The notes under the pieces: model-generated
Databases searched by the model: none
What the model was told of the DNA's origin: nothing
What the model saw: the letters and a program-made list of their open reading frames with translations, nothing else
Program-made: the position numbers and the translations under genes
NCBI RefSeq assembly: GCF_037974355.1
Contig: NZ_CP150235.1
Coordinates: 5,456,001-5,520,000 of the forward strand
Length of the DNA: 64,000 bases
DNA from: Paenibacillus sp. FSL R5-0517
Lineage (GTDB): Bacteria; Bacillota; Bacilli; Paenibacillales; Paenibacillaceae
Reading direction: 5' to 3'
Shown: positions 63,378 through 64,000 of the stretch, piece by piece
Numbering within the stretch: position 1 is the stretch's first letter
Layout of the letters: every line of letters starts with the position of its first letter

Positions 63378-64000
63378 TTATACCTTGATTCGTTCGCTTA
63401 GCCGCAATGTCTCCCCACCCTGCACTTCAACTACCTGCTGATCTGCCGTGAACCAAACCGGGATGGCAGACGGATTATGAATGATGGATCGATCGGCTGA
63501 ACACTCCAGTCGTTGCACCGCTTTCCAATAGGCAATCACTTCGATGTTCGTGGCGTACCAGATGTCGTTCCTGCGACCAATCTTCTCACCAAACTGTTCG
63601 ATGATCTCCCAGTTGTCGTTATCATTGAACTCATAACTGTGGCCCCAGACGTAGAGTAATAGTGGTGTACCTGTTTTGGAATGTTGGATAAAACGTTCAG
63701 CATGCCCCGCCAGATCATGGTTATGATGACAGGTCGGATGCCATTCAAGCGGCCGGTCTGGCAGTGTGTATTTGCTATGAGATTCAACGGTACGAGCATA
63801 GTCGATGCCGAGCCACGCAAGCTTTGTGCTTAACGCACGGTCGTATCCTCCATTGGGATAAGCCATGCCTCGAACCGGATAACCGACGAGCTTCTCCAAC
63901 GCTTTTCGGTCCTCGATAATCTCTTCGGTCAATAGTTCATTCGGAACATAAGGCAGCGTAGGGTGAGTAACCGTGTGAACGGCCACTTCATGACCCGCAT
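63378..64000 (-). CDS. Polysaccharide deacetylase (partial, N-terminus beyond window)
   Basis: Only the C-terminal 207 codons are inside the window; the frame stays open to base 64000, where AGHEVAVHTVTHP belongs to a NodB-type deacetylase. The HTVTH motif supplies two zinc-binding histidines, and MAYPNGGYD and WGHSYEF match later family motifs. The family removes acetyl groups from N- or O-acetylated sugars. The stop lies 8-56 bases upstream of the GH88/105 gene (depending on its start), so both could serve carbohydrate utilisation. Export cannot be judged without the N-terminus. Confidence 0.8.
   Translation of the reverse strand, partial: AGHEVAVHTVTHPTLPYVPNELLTEEIIEDRKALEKLVGYPVRGMAYPNGGYDRALSTKLAWLGIDYARTVESHSKYTLPDRPLEWHPTCHHNHDLAGHAERFIQHSKTGTPLLLYVWGHSYEFNDNDNWEIIEQFGEKIGRRNDIWYATNIEVIAYWKAVQRLECSADRSIIHNPSAIPVWFTADQQVVEVQGGETLRLSERIKV

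Overview
The window looks like a chromosome segment of a Paenibacillus-type Firmicute. Gene content and order match the Bacillus ysoA-tig-clpX-lonB-lonA-ysxC-hemAXCDBL-spoVID-valS-folC block and the gerM-rph-rdgB block. Sporulation genes (spoVID, gerM, a SpoIIB-like SPOR protein), a valS T-box and two-lon architecture agree. Almost all genes lie on the minus strand. No transposase, integrase, phage gene or CRISPR array is visible.

Positions 1-31350 are a conserved housekeeping block. Read in transcription order (right to left) it runs: YsoA-like protein, tig, clpP-clpX, ispG, lonB-lonA, engB, an unknown 195-aa protein, speD, a tetrapyrrole operon (hemA, hemX, a siroheme dehydrogenase, hemC, a cobA-hemD fusion, hemB, hemL, plus a pseudouridine synthase), spoVID, valS behind a T-box riboswitch, folC-murC, a SPOR protein and DUF4321. 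The tetrapyrrole operon carries the heme trunk pathway and the first two steps toward siroheme.

Positions 31543-39177 form an accessory segment bounded by two sequence-identical tRNA-Arg(TCT) genes facing each other. Each is followed by degenerate 132/133-bp repeats that carry the tRNA 3' end and its terminator. Between them lie an MFS exporter, a very large secreted subtilisin-like protease and a methyltransferase. The arrangement is a large inverted repeat and a possible integration or inversion site.

Positions 39178-44600 hold DUF4870, two unknown small proteins, an AsnB-type asparagine synthetase and a chemoreceptor. Positions 44916-50118 hold the most notable system: a tight five-gene operon coding for an LRR protein, an ATP-grasp protein, an alkaline-phosphatase-superfamily hydrolase and two radical SAM enzymes. 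It corresponds to the conserved but uncharacterised STM4015-4014-4013-4012-4011 families. 

Positions 50470-64000 hold rdgB-rph-gerM, pgpA, a redox cluster (ferric-reductase-like membrane protein, ApbE flavin transferase and a small exported protein ending in a flavinylation-like Thr-Gly-Ala-Ser), an MBL hydrolase with a methyltransferase, DUF72, a nucleotidyltransferase, a CD3324-family protein with a small upstream ORF, a GH88/105 glycosidase and the 3' part of a polysaccharide deacetylase that runs off the window. Many ORF starts were shortened where a Shine-Dalgarno sequence points to an internal start.
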